53,056 nt of DNA. It comes from Ruminococcus sp. GTDB lineage: Bacteria > Bacillota > Clostridia > Oscillospirales > Acutalibacteraceae. Positions 15,828 through 25,900 of the stretch are shown piece by piece. The stretch lies in assembly GCA_017456845.1 (NCBI GenBank), contig JAFTIP010000019.1, positions 1 through 53,056 on the forward strand, given 5' to 3'. Position 1 is the stretch's first letter. Each line of letters starts with the position of its first letter. The translations under genes were made by a program, and so were the position numbers. The notes beneath the pieces were generated by a model, which saw only the letters and a list, made by a program, of their open reading frames with translations, had not been told where the DNA came from and did no database searches.

Positions 15828-17027
15828 TTAATCTGCCTTTATATCAGAAGTTAATTTCTTTTTGTTGCTAAGCTTACTGTTTACAGCCTTACCTAAAAGT
15901 GTGTAAATAACCGCACACACAGGAACACCGAACACCATGCCTGCAAAACCGAAAAGTCCGCCGCCTACAGTAACACCAACCAGTACCCATATACCTGATA
16001 TTCCGATTCTGTCACCAAGAATTTTGGGGCCGATAAGGTTGCCGTCGAGCTGCTGAAGCCCGAAAATAAAGATAATAAACCATAAGCAATCCCAAGGGTC
16101 AACAAGCAAGAGCAAAAGTGCACAAGGAACAGCACCGATAAACGGGCCGAAGAAAGGAATAATATTGGTAATTCCTACAACAACGGAAATAAGCACAGCA
16201 TAATCAATACCGATAATCTTAAGACCTATAAAACAAAGCACTCCGATTATGGCAGAATCTATGATTTTGCCGATAATAAACTTACCGCATATGTTATAGC
16301 TTTCGTACTTAACATCCTTGATAAAATTGTGAAACTTTTTAGGAACATAAGCGATAGTAAGCTTTCGTGTCTGGCGGAGGAGCTTGTCTTTAGTTCCTAT
16401 AACGTATACAGAAACAATTATAGCAATAAGTGCATTATAAATTCCGTACAAAAAGTCCCATATAGAGTTGAGAGCAATATTTAGCAGATGTGAAGTGGAA
16501 ATAAGACTTGCGTTTTCACCCAAGAAAAGCTTGCTTGCAAATTCCTCGATAGCTTTAGTATCTGTAAGGTCAACCGAGAAAGTGTTGTTAATCCAGTCGG
16601 TTACATGTGTAAATACTAAAGAAAAATGAGTAATATACACAGGAAGCTCATCAATAAAAGAGTTTATACTATCCACAACCTGCGGAATAAGTATTGCAAC
16701 CAAAAACGCAATTACTACAGCTAAAAACACATAGGTTGTAACAATAGACAATACCTTGCGAACGGTAATCAGTTTAGGCCTTTTGGTACCGATTTTTTTG
16801 TACAGCTTACTGTAGCAAAACTCATAAGGGTAATTGATGATAAATGCAAGCATAAGTCCATACACTAAAGGTGAAACGATTTTTATGATTGTAGAAAGAA
16901 CGTTCCAAGTCCATGGATTAAAGAGCGCAAACACCAACAACACAACTGCTGAAACAGAAAGGGTTACTACTTTACCTATAGTTTTAACTTTATAGGCAAA
17001 GCCGTTTGTATCGTTATATTTTTTCAT
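15828..17027 (-). CDS. AI-2E family transporter (PerM/YtvI type)
   Basis: The 399-residue protein has about eight hydrophobic segments. The conserved C-terminal half reads GITNIIPFFGPFIGAVPCALL, then LQQLDGNLIGPKILGDRIG and GLFGFAGMVFGVPVCAVIY. The large extracytoplasmic loop after the third helix is typical of the superfamily. Members export diverse solutes or ions, and the AI-2 name should not be taken literally. It lies 30 bases after polC with an AGGAGG site and directly before mtaB. Confidence 0.9.
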   Translation of the reverse strand: MKKYNDTNGFAYKVKTIGKVVTLSVSAVVLLVFALFNPWTWNVLSTIIKIVSPLVYGLMLAFIINYPYEFCYSKLYKKIGTKRPKLITVRKVLSIVTTYVFLAVVIAFLVAILIPQVVDSINSFIDELPVYITHFSLVFTHVTDWINNTFSVDLTDTKAIEEFASKLFLGENASLISTSHLLNIALNSIWDFLYGIYNALIAIIVSVYVIGTKDKLLRQTRKLTIAYVPKKFHNFIKDVKYESYNICGKFIIGKIIDSAIIGVLCFIGLKIIGIDYAVLISVVVGITNIIPFFGPFIGAVPCALLLLLVDPWDCLWFIIFIFGLQQLDGNLIGPKILGDRIGISGIWVLVGVTVGGGLFGFAGMVFGVPVCAVIYTLLGKAVNSKLSNKKKLTSDIKAD

Positions 17028-17057
17028 ATCTTCATATACCTCCTAATAAATAAGGTA

Positions 17058-20000
17058 TCAGAAATCACCGAAAAGCGACATTTGAGAGCTTTCGGGGATT
17101 CCCTTTAAGGCTCCGATTTCTCTTAAAGATTCAATAACAGCTTTGGTTACCTTTGTTTTTTGCTGCATTTCTTCAATAGAGAAATATTCGCCCTGTTTGC
17201 CGCATTCTGCAAGAGAAATAGCAGCGGCTTCGCCAATACCGGGGATAGTCATAAAAGGAAGCCTTAGTTTGCCGTCTTCTACAACAAACTTTTTAGCCTC
17301 AGATTTATAGACGTCAATGGGCAAAAGCTCAATTCCTCTTGCCTGCATTTCGTTGATAATCTGAAGAGTTGCAATTTCCGATTGCTCCTTGGCACTTGCC
17401 TCGTTGCCTTTAGCTTTAATTGAAGCAATTTTTTCTAAAACTGCATGCCTGCCTTTGCCTGCTGTAAGACCGTCGAAGTTGTCGCCGCGAACAGTAAAAT
17501 ATGCGGCGTAGTACTCAAGGGGCTTATGCACCTTATACCAGCCAAGACGTAAAGCAGCAATCATATAAGCCGCGGCGTGAGCCTTTGGGAACATATACTT
17601 GATTTTCATACATGAATCAATGTACCAATCGGGAACGTTGTTGTCCTTCATAGCTTTGATATGTTCCTCCGTCAGAAGCTTGGTTGCCTTACCTTTACGA
17701 ACGATTTCCATAATCTGGAACGCCATTTTAGGCTCTAAACCCTTATGCATAAGGTAAGTCATAATACTGTCTCGCGTACCGATAACCTCAGAAATTGTAC
17801 ACACTCCGTCACGGATAAGGTCAGCAGCGTTGCCAATCCATACGTCAGTACCATGAGAAAGACCTGAAATCTGTAATAAGTCGGTAAATGTTTTAGGTTG
17901 AGCATCCACAAGCATCTGACGTACAAAGGGAGTTCCAAGCTCAGGAAGTGAATATGTTCCTGTAACAGAATCGATATCCTCAGGGGTTACACCCAAAGCT
18001 TCAGTTGAGGTAAACAGCGACATAACCTCAGGGTCGCTCATAGAAACTTCCATAACAGGTATACCTGTAAATTCCTCAAGGTAATGATAAATTGTAGGAA
18101 CATCATGGCCAAGCTCATCAAGCTTACATATAGTGTCGTGGATAGAATGGAAATCGAAGTGAGTTGTGATACTGTCAGAGTTAACATCGTTTGCAGGATG
18201 CTGAACAGGACAGAAATCGAAAACCTCCATACCCTTTGGAACAACAACCATTCCGCCGGGATGCTGACCAGTGGTACGTTTAACACCCGTGCAACCTATA
18301 GCAAGTCGGGTTTCTTCGGCTTTTCCTAAGGTAAGCTCACGCTCGCCTTCAAACTTTTTAACGTAGCCAAAGGCTGTTTTATCAGCAACAGTCGCAATTG
18401 TTCCGGCTTTGAAAACGTTATCTTTACCGAAAAGCTCTTCGGTATATCGGTGAGAGCTGGACTGATACTCACCCGAGAAGTTAAGGTCAATATCAGGTAC
18501 CTTGTCGCCTTCAAAACCAAGGAAGGTTTCAAAGGGGATTTCGTGGCCGTCCTGAATAAGGTGAGTTCCGCAGTTGGGACAATCCTTAGGAGGCATATCA
18601 AAACCTGAGCCATAGCTACCGTCTGTAATAAACTCGGTATATTTACACTCAGGGCATACGTAATGTGGGCACAAAGGATTAACCTCAGAAATACCCGACA
18701 TTGTGGCAACGAAGCTTGAGCCTACACTGCCACGCGAACCAACAAGGTAACCGTGTGCCTCAGAGTTGGCAACCAGCTTCTGGGCGGTCATATAAAGCAC
18801 CGAGAAGCCGTATTTTGTAATAGAGTTTAGCTCTTTATCAAGTCTTGCTTTAACAATATCAGGCAAGGGATCGCCGTACATTTTTTTAGCTCTTTCCCAA
18901 GTAATTGAGATAAGCTGTTCCTCTGCACCTTCAATAAAGGGCGGGAAGTTGCCGGGAGGAATAGGCAGAATTTCCTCGCACATATCGGCTATAAGGTTGG
19001 TATTTTCTACTACTACCTCATAAGCTTTCTGCTCACCTAAATACTCAAACTCCTTAAGCATCTCAGCTGTTGTTCTGAGGTAAAGCGGAGCCTGATTATC
19101 TGCATCGCTAAAGCCCTGACCTGCCATAAGAATACGTCTGAACTCAGAGTCGTGAGGGTCAAGGAAGTGAACGTCGCAGGTTGCTACAACAGGTTTGCCA
19201 AGCTTTTCGGCAACAGCAATAATCTTGCGGTTAATATCGTGAAGTTCTTCATTGGATTTAAGAGTACCGTTGGCAAGTAAGAAATGGTTATTTCCGTCGG
19301 GCTGAATTTCAAGATAATCGTGATATGCCGCAATTTCTTCAATTTCCTGATCACTTTTACCTGCCATAATAGCACGGAAAAGCTGACCAGCCTCACAGGC
19401 TGAGCCGATAATAAGCCCCTCGCGGTGCTTATCAAGAACAGAACGGAGAATTCTGGGACGTTTATAGAAATAATCAAGATGACCGTAAGAAATAAGCTTA
19501 TAAAGATTCTTAAGTCCTGCCTGATTTTTGACTAAAATAATCTGATGGTATGAGGGAAGCTTCTTAAAGTCGCCGCCTGCAATTTTAGTGTTAATTTCGC
19601 CTGTGGTTTTAATATCAAAGTCATCCTGAAGCCTTAAAATAAGCTGCAAGAAAATATGAGCAAGGATATTGGCATCGTCACAGGCTCTGTGATGATTAAA
19701 ATCGGGAAGTCGTAAAAATTTTGCAACAGTATCAAGCTTGCAGTTTTTTATATCCTTTAAAATACTTCGGCAAATTGCTACTGTATCTATAGACGTAAAG
19801 GAATACTCCCTGCCCATTTTAGAGCAAACTTCGCGAATGAAGGAGGTGTCAAAGGGAGCATTATGAGCAACCAATACAGCATCACCGCAGAAATCAAGGA
19901 AGTCTGCAACAGCATCAACATCTGAAGGTGCATCTTCTACCATTGCGTCAGTAATACCTGTGAGCTCGGTAATTTTTGCAGGGATTGGTCTTTCGGGATT

Positions 20001-21404
20001 AACAAAGGTTGAGAAAGTGTCAGTAATTACACCGTTTTGAATTTTAACGGCACCTATCTCTGTTATCCTGTCCTTTTTAGCAGAAAAGCCGGTAGTCTCT
20101 AAGTCAAAACAAATGAATGTGCTGTTAAAATCAACATTTTTTGAGCCTACAACAGCAGAAACAAGGTCATCAACAAAATACGCCTCTGTGCCATAGATTA
20201 CCTTGATAGGTGTACCTGCTTTTGCAAGAGATTTGGCTGTATTCATAGCTTCGGGAAAAGCCTGAGCTACACCGTGGTCGGTAATAGCAACAGCACTATG
20301 ACCCCATTTGGCAGATCGTGTAATAAGGCTTTCGGCAGATGATACACCGTCAAGCTGAGACATATTTGTATGCAGATGTAGCTCAACACGCTTTTTCTCT
20401 GCCCTATCATCTACTTTAATTTTTGATGCTGTGGCAATAGAGCGTGCGTTAACAACGTAAGATTTAATAAAAGGGTCAAATTCATAGTCGCCGCGGACTA
20501 AAATTGTCATACCCTTTTTAATTACTTCAAGGGGTTTGCACTCATTAATGGGAGCAAAAACCTTTACAATTGTAGAACCTGAATAGTCTGTAATATAAAG
20601 CTGAATAATACTTTTGTCACCTGATTTGGTAACCTTAGTTTCCATTTCAAAAACATCACCCCATACCACAACTTTACCTGAATCAAAGGAAAGTGAGCTT
20701 ATGGGAACAGGCTTGGATTTAATAGAATTACCCCACAACGACTTAACAGAGGGCAAAAACACCTGAGGAAGCAAAGATTCTTTTTCTCTTATTTCAATAA
20801 TGTCTTTAGCTTTTTCGGTTTTAAATTCAGAGGGAGTGTCTTCCTCAGCGGCACGAAGGAGCTCTTCGCGTCGTAAGGTCTCTTCAATATGGCTTTGTTG
20901 CTGAATATAAGCTTCATCGTCAATATTGAATTCTCTGATACCCGAAAAAGTTACGTCAATATCGTAAAGTGAAAACTCTTGAGCCATAAGAGACTTGAAG
21001 TTATCTACAAAACCCATACCCTTAAGAAGCATTTCACCGCCATGGAAAAGCTCAATATCGAAGCGATTTCCGTCAACCCTCAGCTTACTATCGGTTAAAG
21101 TACCGTTAAGAGCAGGCATAAGACGTTTGAGTTCAAGAATAAGCTGAGGATAGTACTCAGCGTTAAAGCTTCCTTCAGGAAAAGCAGGATGAATCTTACA
21201 GGACTTAAGCTGTAAAGCAGATGTAAGATTCTTTTCAGCAATAAAAAGCTCTTCTCTGTTCACAAGAACATCAAAGCCTAAAGAAGCTTCTAAAACTCTT
21301 GCCTCTTTGTTTACACAAAGCTTAATAAGCTGTGCGTTTTGCACAGCTTCGCTGAGTCTTGATTTATCTATGTATTTTGCGAAATAAGAAATAAAAGTAT
21401 TCAT
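17058..21404 (-). CDS. polC: DNA polymerase III PolC-type alpha subunit
   Basis: This is the Gram-positive replicative polymerase with built-in proofreading, 1448 residues, close to the family norm. Order: N-terminal domain (1-220), OB fold (about 230-335), PHP domain starting HLHTNMSQLDG (about 345), DEDDh exonuclease inserted in the PHP domain from FDLETTG (about 437), palm with catalytic PDIDLNFSG (about 985), the CPEC...CPNC zinc site just before it, and fingers (LGVTPEDIDSVTGTYSLPE). The final MSLFGDF resembles a beta-clamp-binding peptide. It sits ten bases after ispG, the usual clostridial order. Confidence 0.97.
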   Translation of the reverse strand: MNTFISYFAKYIDKSRLSEAVQNAQLIKLCVNKEARVLEASLGFDVLVNREELFIAEKNLTSALQLKSCKIHPAFPEGSFNAEYYPQLILELKRLMPALNGTLTDSKLRVDGNRFDIELFHGGEMLLKGMGFVDNFKSLMAQEFSLYDIDVTFSGIREFNIDDEAYIQQQSHIEETLRREELLRAAEEDTPSEFKTEKAKDIIEIREKESLLPQVFLPSVKSLWGNSIKSKPVPISSLSFDSGKVVVWGDVFEMETKVTKSGDKSIIQLYITDYSGSTIVKVFAPINECKPLEVIKKGMTILVRGDYEFDPFIKSYVVNARSIATASKIKVDDRAEKKRVELHLHTNMSQLDGVSSAESLITRSAKWGHSAVAITDHGVAQAFPEAMNTAKSLAKAGTPIKVIYGTEAYFVDDLVSAVVGSKNVDFNSTFICFDLETTGFSAKKDRITEIGAVKIQNGVITDTFSTFVNPERPIPAKITELTGITDAMVEDAPSDVDAVADFLDFCGDAVLVAHNAPFDTSFIREVCSKMGREYSFTSIDTVAICRSILKDIKNCKLDTVAKFLRLPDFNHHRACDDANILAHIFLQLILRLQDDFDIKTTGEINTKIAGGDFKKLPSYHQIILVKNQAGLKNLYKLISYGHLDYFYKRPRILRSVLDKHREGLIIGSACEAGQLFRAIMAGKSDQEIEEIAAYHDYLEIQPDGNNHFLLANGTLKSNEELHDINRKIIAVAEKLGKPVVATCDVHFLDPHDSEFRRILMAGQGFSDADNQAPLYLRTTAEMLKEFEYLGEQKAYEVVVENTNLIADMCEEILPIPPGNFPPFIEGAEEQLISITWERAKKMYGDPLPDIVKARLDKELNSITKYGFSVLYMTAQKLVANSEAHGYLVGSRGSVGSSFVATMSGISEVNPLCPHYVCPECKYTEFITDGSYGSGFDMPPKDCPNCGTHLIQDGHEIPFETFLGFEGDKVPDIDLNFSGEYQSSSHRYTEELFGKDNVFKAGTIATVADKTAFGYVKKFEGERELTLGKAEETRLAIGCTGVKRTTGQHPGGMVVVPKGMEVFDFCPVQHPANDVNSDSITTHFDFHSIHDTICKLDELGHDVPTIYHYLEEFTGIPVMEVSMSDPEVMSLFTSTEALGVTPEDIDSVTGTYSLPELGTPFVRQMLVDAQPKTFTDLLQISGLSHGTDVWIGNAADLIRDGVCTISEVIGTRDSIMTYLMHKGLEPKMAFQIMEIVRKGKATKLLTEEHIKAMKDNNVPDWYIDSCMKIKYMFPKAHAAAYMIAALRLGWYKVHKPLEYYAAYFTVRGDNFDGLTAGKGRHAVLEKIASIKAKGNEASAKEQSEIATLQIINEMQARGIELLPIDVYKSEAKKFVVEDGKLRLPFMTIPGIGEAAAISLAECGKQGEYFSIEEMQQKTKVTKAVIESLREIGALKGIPESSQMSLFGDF

Positions 21405-21414
21405 CTGAACCTCG

Positions 21415-22458
21415 TCAGAGCTTTTCTATTTCCTTTAAAAGCTCTTCAATAATCTTATCCTCAGGAACCTTTCTGAGAATTTCACCCTTTTTGAAAATAA
21501 GGGCACAGCCGTCACCGCCTGCAATGCCGATGTCAGCTTCTTTTGCTTCGCCGGGGCCGTTTACAACACAGCCCATTACGGCAACTTTTATGTGTTTATT
21601 AATACCGCTCAGGCTTTCCTGAACTTTATTTGCAAGAGAAATAAGGTCAATCTTAGTTCTCCCACAAGTAGGGCAAGAAACAAACTCTACACCATCATTT
21701 CGAAGGCCTACTGAGCGTAAAAGCTCCTTAGCAGCTACAACCTCACGCACAGGATCAGCGGTTAAGGAAATTCTTATTGTATCACCGATGCCGTGCAATA
21801 AAAGTGAACCGATACCAGCACTTGATTTAATAATACCGCCATACTCGGTGCCTGTTTCGGTAACACCAAGGTGCAAAGGATAATCGGTTTTTGCTGCTGC
21901 AAGCTCATAAGCCTTAACTGTTGTAGCAACAGTTGAAGATTTCATAGAAAGAACAATGTCGTTAAAATCAAACTTTTCTAAAAGCGAAGCGTGGTAAAGG
22001 GCACTTTCGCAAAGAGCCTCAGCGGTAGGATGACCGTATTTTTCCAAGATGCTTTTTTCAAGAGAACCTGAGTTAACACCAATACGGATAGGAACTCCAG
22101 CATTTTTACAAGCATCTGCAACCGCCTTTACCCTATCGTCTGAGCCGATGTTGCCGGGATTAATTCGGATTTTATCAACACCTGCCGCTACGCATTCAAG
22201 AGCAATTTTATAATCAAAATGAATATCGGCTACAACAGGAACGTTAACCGCTTCTTTTAAGGCATAAATAAGACTTACAGAATCGCGGGTTGGCACCGCA
22301 GCACGGATAATCTCACAGCCTGCTTCTTCCAGACGTTTTGCCTGCGAAACACTTGCTTCAATATCCTGGGCAGGAGTATTAAGCATAGACTGAATAGTTA
22401 CAGGAGCGTCGCCGCCGATATAAATATTTCCCACTTTAACTTTATTTTTAGAATTCAT
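21415..22458 (-). CDS. ispG: (E)-4-hydroxy-3-methylbut-2-enyl-diphosphate synthase
   Basis: IspG is the [4Fe-4S] enzyme of the penultimate MEP-pathway step to isoprenoids. The 347-residue protein begins with the barrel segment GGDAPVTIQSMLNTPAQDIEA. The C-terminal cluster-binding cysteines are in SCPTCGRT and AVMGCVVNGPGEAKEADIGI. The ATG at 22456-22458 has GAGG six bases upstream and lies just after the rseP stop; an ATG four codons earlier overlaps rseP. It shares the operon with dxr, also of the MEP pathway. Confidence 0.96.
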   Translation of the reverse strand: MNSKNKVKVGNIYIGGDAPVTIQSMLNTPAQDIEASVSQAKRLEEAGCEIIRAAVPTRDSVSLIYALKEAVNVPVVADIHFDYKIALECVAAGVDKIRINPGNIGSDDRVKAVADACKNAGVPIRIGVNSGSLEKSILEKYGHPTAEALCESALYHASLLEKFDFNDIVLSMKSSTVATTVKAYELAAAKTDYPLHLGVTETGTEYGGIIKSSAGIGSLLLHGIGDTIRISLTADPVREVVAAKELLRSVGLRNDGVEFVSCPTCGRTKIDLISLANKVQESLSGINKHIKVAVMGCVVNGPGEAKEADIGIAGGDGCALIFKKGEILRKVPEDKIIEELLKEIEKL

Positions 22459-22466
22459 ATTAAACC

Positions 22467-23828
22467 TCACACAAAGAGTTTGAATATATCCTTAAAAGTT
22501 ATTACTACTATTAGCAAGAGTAAAAGTGCTAAACCAACGCCGTTTACAATTGCTTCAAATTTTCTGGGTACAGGCTTACGGAATATTGCTTCAATAAGCA
22601 GGAATACGAATCTGCCGCCGTCAAGAGCCGGGAAAGGAAGCATATTGACAATACCTAAATTTACGGTAATCACCATCATAATGTAAAGGATATTACGAAC
22701 AGCGTCACCAAAGCCTGTTTCTAAGCCAACCTGAGCCATTTCAACGGTTACAGAAGCAATGCCAACAGGACCTGAAAGGTCATTAAAACCATACTCACCC
22801 TTAATAAGACCGAAAAGTGAATCGTAAACCATACGAACTACAGAAACCGTCTGGCTGCCAGTTTCACCTAAAAGATTAAAAAAGTTATTGTCTTTTCCTT
22901 CAAGGTAAAAATCCACTGCAAGCTTGGGTGTATCATCGTCAGCAGTTGTATAAGTGAAGAAGTCTACATTTTCTAAAGTAAGCTTTTCACCCTGACGCTC
23001 AACCTCAAGGTTTGTTCTGAAACGCTGACGGGTTTCTTTAACTTCAATTGCTTCTATAGTTATTGATTCATTTGGCACAGCCTTACTTAAATCTATAACA
23101 CCCTGCTGTAAAGCTTCGTAAGCCTCTTTATTGCTGTTAGTTGCATTAATACTGCGTGCTCCCTGGCACACCGCATTAAAAGCTATGTTATTCATATCAT
23201 CACTTGTAATTTTACCTGCCTGTACAAGCTCTGCGTAGGCATCATAAAGGGTATTGCAGCAATCCTGCTTATAAATCTGGAGCTCGTCACCCTCTACCTC
23301 AGACACCTTAACAGTTGAAAGAGCATAAGATAAGTCCATAGAATTATAGACCTTATATCCGTCAACAGAAAGCACCTTATCGCCAATCTGAAGACCTGAG
23401 TTTGCACTATACGCCTTGGGGCTGAAATCGGTGATTGTAGTTGTAGTAAAATAAGGTGAAGGTGCTAAAAGTATGCCCATAAAAATCAGACCTAAGATTA
23501 CGTTCATTAAAGCACCGGCAATAATTACAATCATTCGCTTATAAATTTTAGCGTTATTAAAAGCATGAGGATTATCGGAATCTTCGTCCTCGCCTTCCAT
23601 AGCACAAAAACCGCCTATAGGAAAAAGACGCAAAGAATAAACTGTTTCTTTGCGTTTAAAAGAAAAGATTTTAGGGCCCATACCCAAGGCAAATTCGTTA
23701 ACCTTTATACCCGAAAGCTTTGCAGTTAAAAAATGGCCGCCTTCGTGGAAAAAGATAATAAGCTCAAAAAGAAGAACTGCAATCACAATAAGACCGACAG
23801 TAGTAAGTATGTTAGTAAAAACGGTCAA
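22467..23828 (-). CDS. rseP: RIP metalloprotease RseP (site-2 protease) with an enlarged PDZ region
   Basis: This is an intramembrane zinc protease that cleaves membrane-bound anti-sigma factors and signal-peptide remnants. The first helix contains HEGGH (HExxH zinc site, near residue 28), and the last third has MLPFPALDGGRF with the third zinc ligand. The PDZ domain starts at LQIGDKVLSVDGYKVYN. It is interrupted by about 90 polar residues containing CC and several Asn/Gln-rich turns before resuming at NLEVERQGEKLTL. At 453 residues it is long for a Firmicute RseP. Neighbours dxr, cdsA and uppS are the conserved operon. Confidence 0.93.
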   Translation of the reverse strand: MTVFTNILTTVGLIVIAVLLFELIIFFHEGGHFLTAKLSGIKVNEFALGMGPKIFSFKRKETVYSLRLFPIGGFCAMEGEDEDSDNPHAFNNAKIYKRMIVIIAGALMNVILGLIFMGILLAPSPYFTTTTITDFSPKAYSANSGLQIGDKVLSVDGYKVYNSMDLSYALSTVKVSEVEGDELQIYKQDCCNTLYDAYAELVQAGKITSDDMNNIAFNAVCQGARSINATNSNKEAYEALQQGVIDLSKAVPNESITIEAIEVKETRQRFRTNLEVERQGEKLTLENVDFFTYTTADDDTPKLAVDFYLEGKDNNFFNLLGETGSQTVSVVRMVYDSLFGLIKGEYGFNDLSGPVGIASVTVEMAQVGLETGFGDAVRNILYIMMVITVNLGIVNMLPFPALDGGRFVFLLIEAIFRKPVPRKFEAIVNGVGLALLLLLIVVITFKDIFKLFV

Positions 23829-23853
23829 TGGGGGTCATCTCCGATAGTTAAAA

Positions 23854-24999
23854 TTATACTCTGCTTAATACAAAGTCACGGGCTGCTTTGTCAGCCTCTA
23901 ATACATCTTCAACCTTTACAATAGGTGTTGAATTGATTAATTTGATTGAATCTGAAACCAGCTCACCAATCTGCAGAAATTTGAGCTTTCCGTTTCTGAA
24001 AAGCTCATTGGCGGCTTCATTGGCACCGTTTGCAATAGCAGGAGCAGTTCCGCCGATTTTAAGTGCATCCTTACAAGCTGTAAGGCATTTAAAAGTTTCA
24101 TAATCAGGTTTATCGAAAGTAAGAGTACCTACCTCCCACAGATTAAGAGAACTTACAGGTGACTCAAACCTGTTGGGGTAAGTAAGAGCGTACTGTATAG
24201 GAATACGCATATCGGGAAGTCCAAGCTGAGCAAGGACGGAATTATCTACAAATTCAATAAGAGAATGAATAATGCTCTGGCGATGAACAACAACGTCAAT
24301 ATTATCTGCATCAACATCAAAAAGCCAGCGTGCCTCAATAATCTCAAGGCCTTTATTCATCATAGATGCGGAGTCCACGGTGATTTTAGCACCCATGCTC
24401 CAATTAGGATGGTTTAAAGCTTCGGCAACGGTTACATTTTTAAGCTCATCTTCCCTTTTGCCGAAGAAAGGGCCGCCTGAGGCAGTTAAGATAAGCTTTT
24501 TAAGCAAACTTTCCTTAGGGCATCCCTGTAGGCACTGAAAAATAGCACTATGCTCTGAATCTACAGGCAAAAGCTTAACACCATTTTCCTTAACTGTACG
24601 CATTACAAGGTCGCCGCCAGCAACTAAAGTCTCTTTATTGGCAAGGGCTATATTTTTCTTAGCTTTTGCAGCTGTTAAGGTTGGCAATAAGCCAATCATA
24701 CCAACCAAAGAGTTAAGCACGGTGTCAGCGGTTTCCATATAAGAAGCCTCTAAGAGTCCTTCCATACCGCTTGATACCTTTGTGTCAGTATCAGCTACGG
24801 CTATTCTGAGAGCTTTAGCAGAAGCTTCGTCATACATTACTGCAAGCTCCGGCTTTAAAAGCCTGATTTGCTCTTCAATAACCTTAACATTGATATTGGC
24901 AGTAAGAGCAGTTACCTTCATATTAAGTTTCTGAGCAACATCGATTGCCTGAGTGCCAATTGAGCCTGTGGAGCCTAAAATTGAAAGTGAATTAGTCAT
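23854..24999 (-). CDS. dxr: 1-deoxy-D-xylulose 5-phosphate reductoisomerase
   Basis: Dxr makes 2-C-methyl-D-erythritol 4-phosphate with NADPH, the first committed MEP step. The 381 residues open with the nucleotide-binding LGSTGSIGTQAIDV. VDSEHSAIFQCLQG (near 150), LTASGGPF and the metal/substrate segment MGAKITVDSASMMNKGLE follow. HRQSIIHSLIEFVD is also typical. IspG lies two genes downstream, so isoprenoid synthesis is co-regulated with UppS and CdsA. Confidence 0.97.
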   Translation of the reverse strand: MTNSLSILGSTGSIGTQAIDVAQKLNMKVTALTANINVKVIEEQIRLLKPELAVMYDEASAKALRIAVADTDTKVSSGMEGLLEASYMETADTVLNSLVGMIGLLPTLTAAKAKKNIALANKETLVAGGDLVMRTVKENGVKLLPVDSEHSAIFQCLQGCPKESLLKKLILTASGGPFFGKREDELKNVTVAEALNHPNWSMGAKITVDSASMMNKGLEIIEARWLFDVDADNIDVVVHRQSIIHSLIEFVDNSVLAQLGLPDMRIPIQYALTYPNRFESPVSSLNLWEVGTLTFDKPDYETFKCLTACKDALKIGGTAPAIANGANEAANELFRNGKLKFLQIGELVSDSIKLINSTPIVKVEDVLEADKAARDFVLSRV

Positions 25000-25041
25000 A
25001 ATATCTTCCTTATTATAGCCTTTTTAGAAGTAAGCTAAACA

Positions 25042-25866
25042 TTATACCTGCCAAATAAGCCCCATTGTATAGGAAATAAAAAGTGCAAAAGGCACGGTAA
25101 ACACAACAGAATCGAAACGGTCAAGCATTCCGCCGTGACCGGGCATAATTGAGCCGTAATCCTTGATTTTACATTCACGCTTAATAAGAGAAAATGTGAG
25201 GTCACCAACAACAGAAATTACTGCACTATACATGCCGATTAAAAGAAGAGCAGGGTAATTAATAAGCACGTCTCGGTAGAAAATAAACTGATATACAAGA
25301 CCTAAAAGCTGAGAGCCGACTATAGATGCGATTGCACCGCCTATAGCACCCTCTACAGTCTTTTTGGGGCTTATTACAGGGCAAAGTTTGTGCTTACCTA
25401 TTGCCGAACCTGTAAAGTAAGCTGCACTGTCTGCAAACCAAGGCGGAACAAGAGCAACACACACAAAAAAGCTTGTAAACTGCCACTGCATACACACAAG
25501 ACGAGCCAAACAAAGAAGAGATAACCCGATAAACAAAGTACCTGCATAAACGAATAAAACATCGGTTATGGAATGTTTTTCATGGCGGAGAATTTGCGAA
25601 AAAAGTAAAGCCACAGTATAAACATACATAGGTACAAACCAAAAATTAGTAGTAGACACAAGCACAGAGGATACAACAAAAAGAATGCTTAATATTAAAA
25701 TAAACCAATCTTTATGAAAGCTCTTGGCTGTTAAAAACTCAAATTCCATCATACAGGCAATAACACATAATGCAACAAAAATTATCCATGGGATAAATTC
25801 GCTGGCAATCATAATGCCGATAGCAATTGCCGCGGCAATACCTGCAGTAATTAATCTTGTCTTCAC
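25042..25866 (-). CDS. cdsA: Phosphatidate cytidylyltransferase
   Basis: CdsA makes CDP-diacylglycerol from CTP and phosphatidate for phospholipid synthesis. The 274-residue protein has about eight membrane helices. The C-terminal signature reads SVVGDLTFSLIKRECKIKDYGSIMPGHGGMLDRFDS across about residues 205-245 (shown here in abbreviated form as SLIKRECKIKDYG, PGHGGMLDR). I chose the GTG at 25864-25866 because TAGGAGG lies upstream at good spacing. A start 29 codons earlier would overlap uppS by 53 bases and adds unrelated sequence. Confidence 0.94.
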   Translation of the reverse strand: MKTRLITAGIAAAIAIGIMIASEFIPWIIFVALCVIACMMEFEFLTAKSFHKDWFILILSILFVVSSVLVSTTNFWFVPMYVYTVALLFSQILRHEKHSITDVLFVYAGTLFIGLSLLCLARLVCMQWQFTSFFVCVALVPPWFADSAAYFTGSAIGKHKLCPVISPKKTVEGAIGGAIASIVGSQLLGLVYQFIFYRDVLINYPALLLIGMYSAVISVVGDLTFSLIKRECKIKDYGSIMPGHGGMLDRFDSVVFTVPFALFISYTMGLIWQV

Positions 25867-25900
25867 AAAAAAGCCTCCTAACACAGTACAGGGCGGTGTA

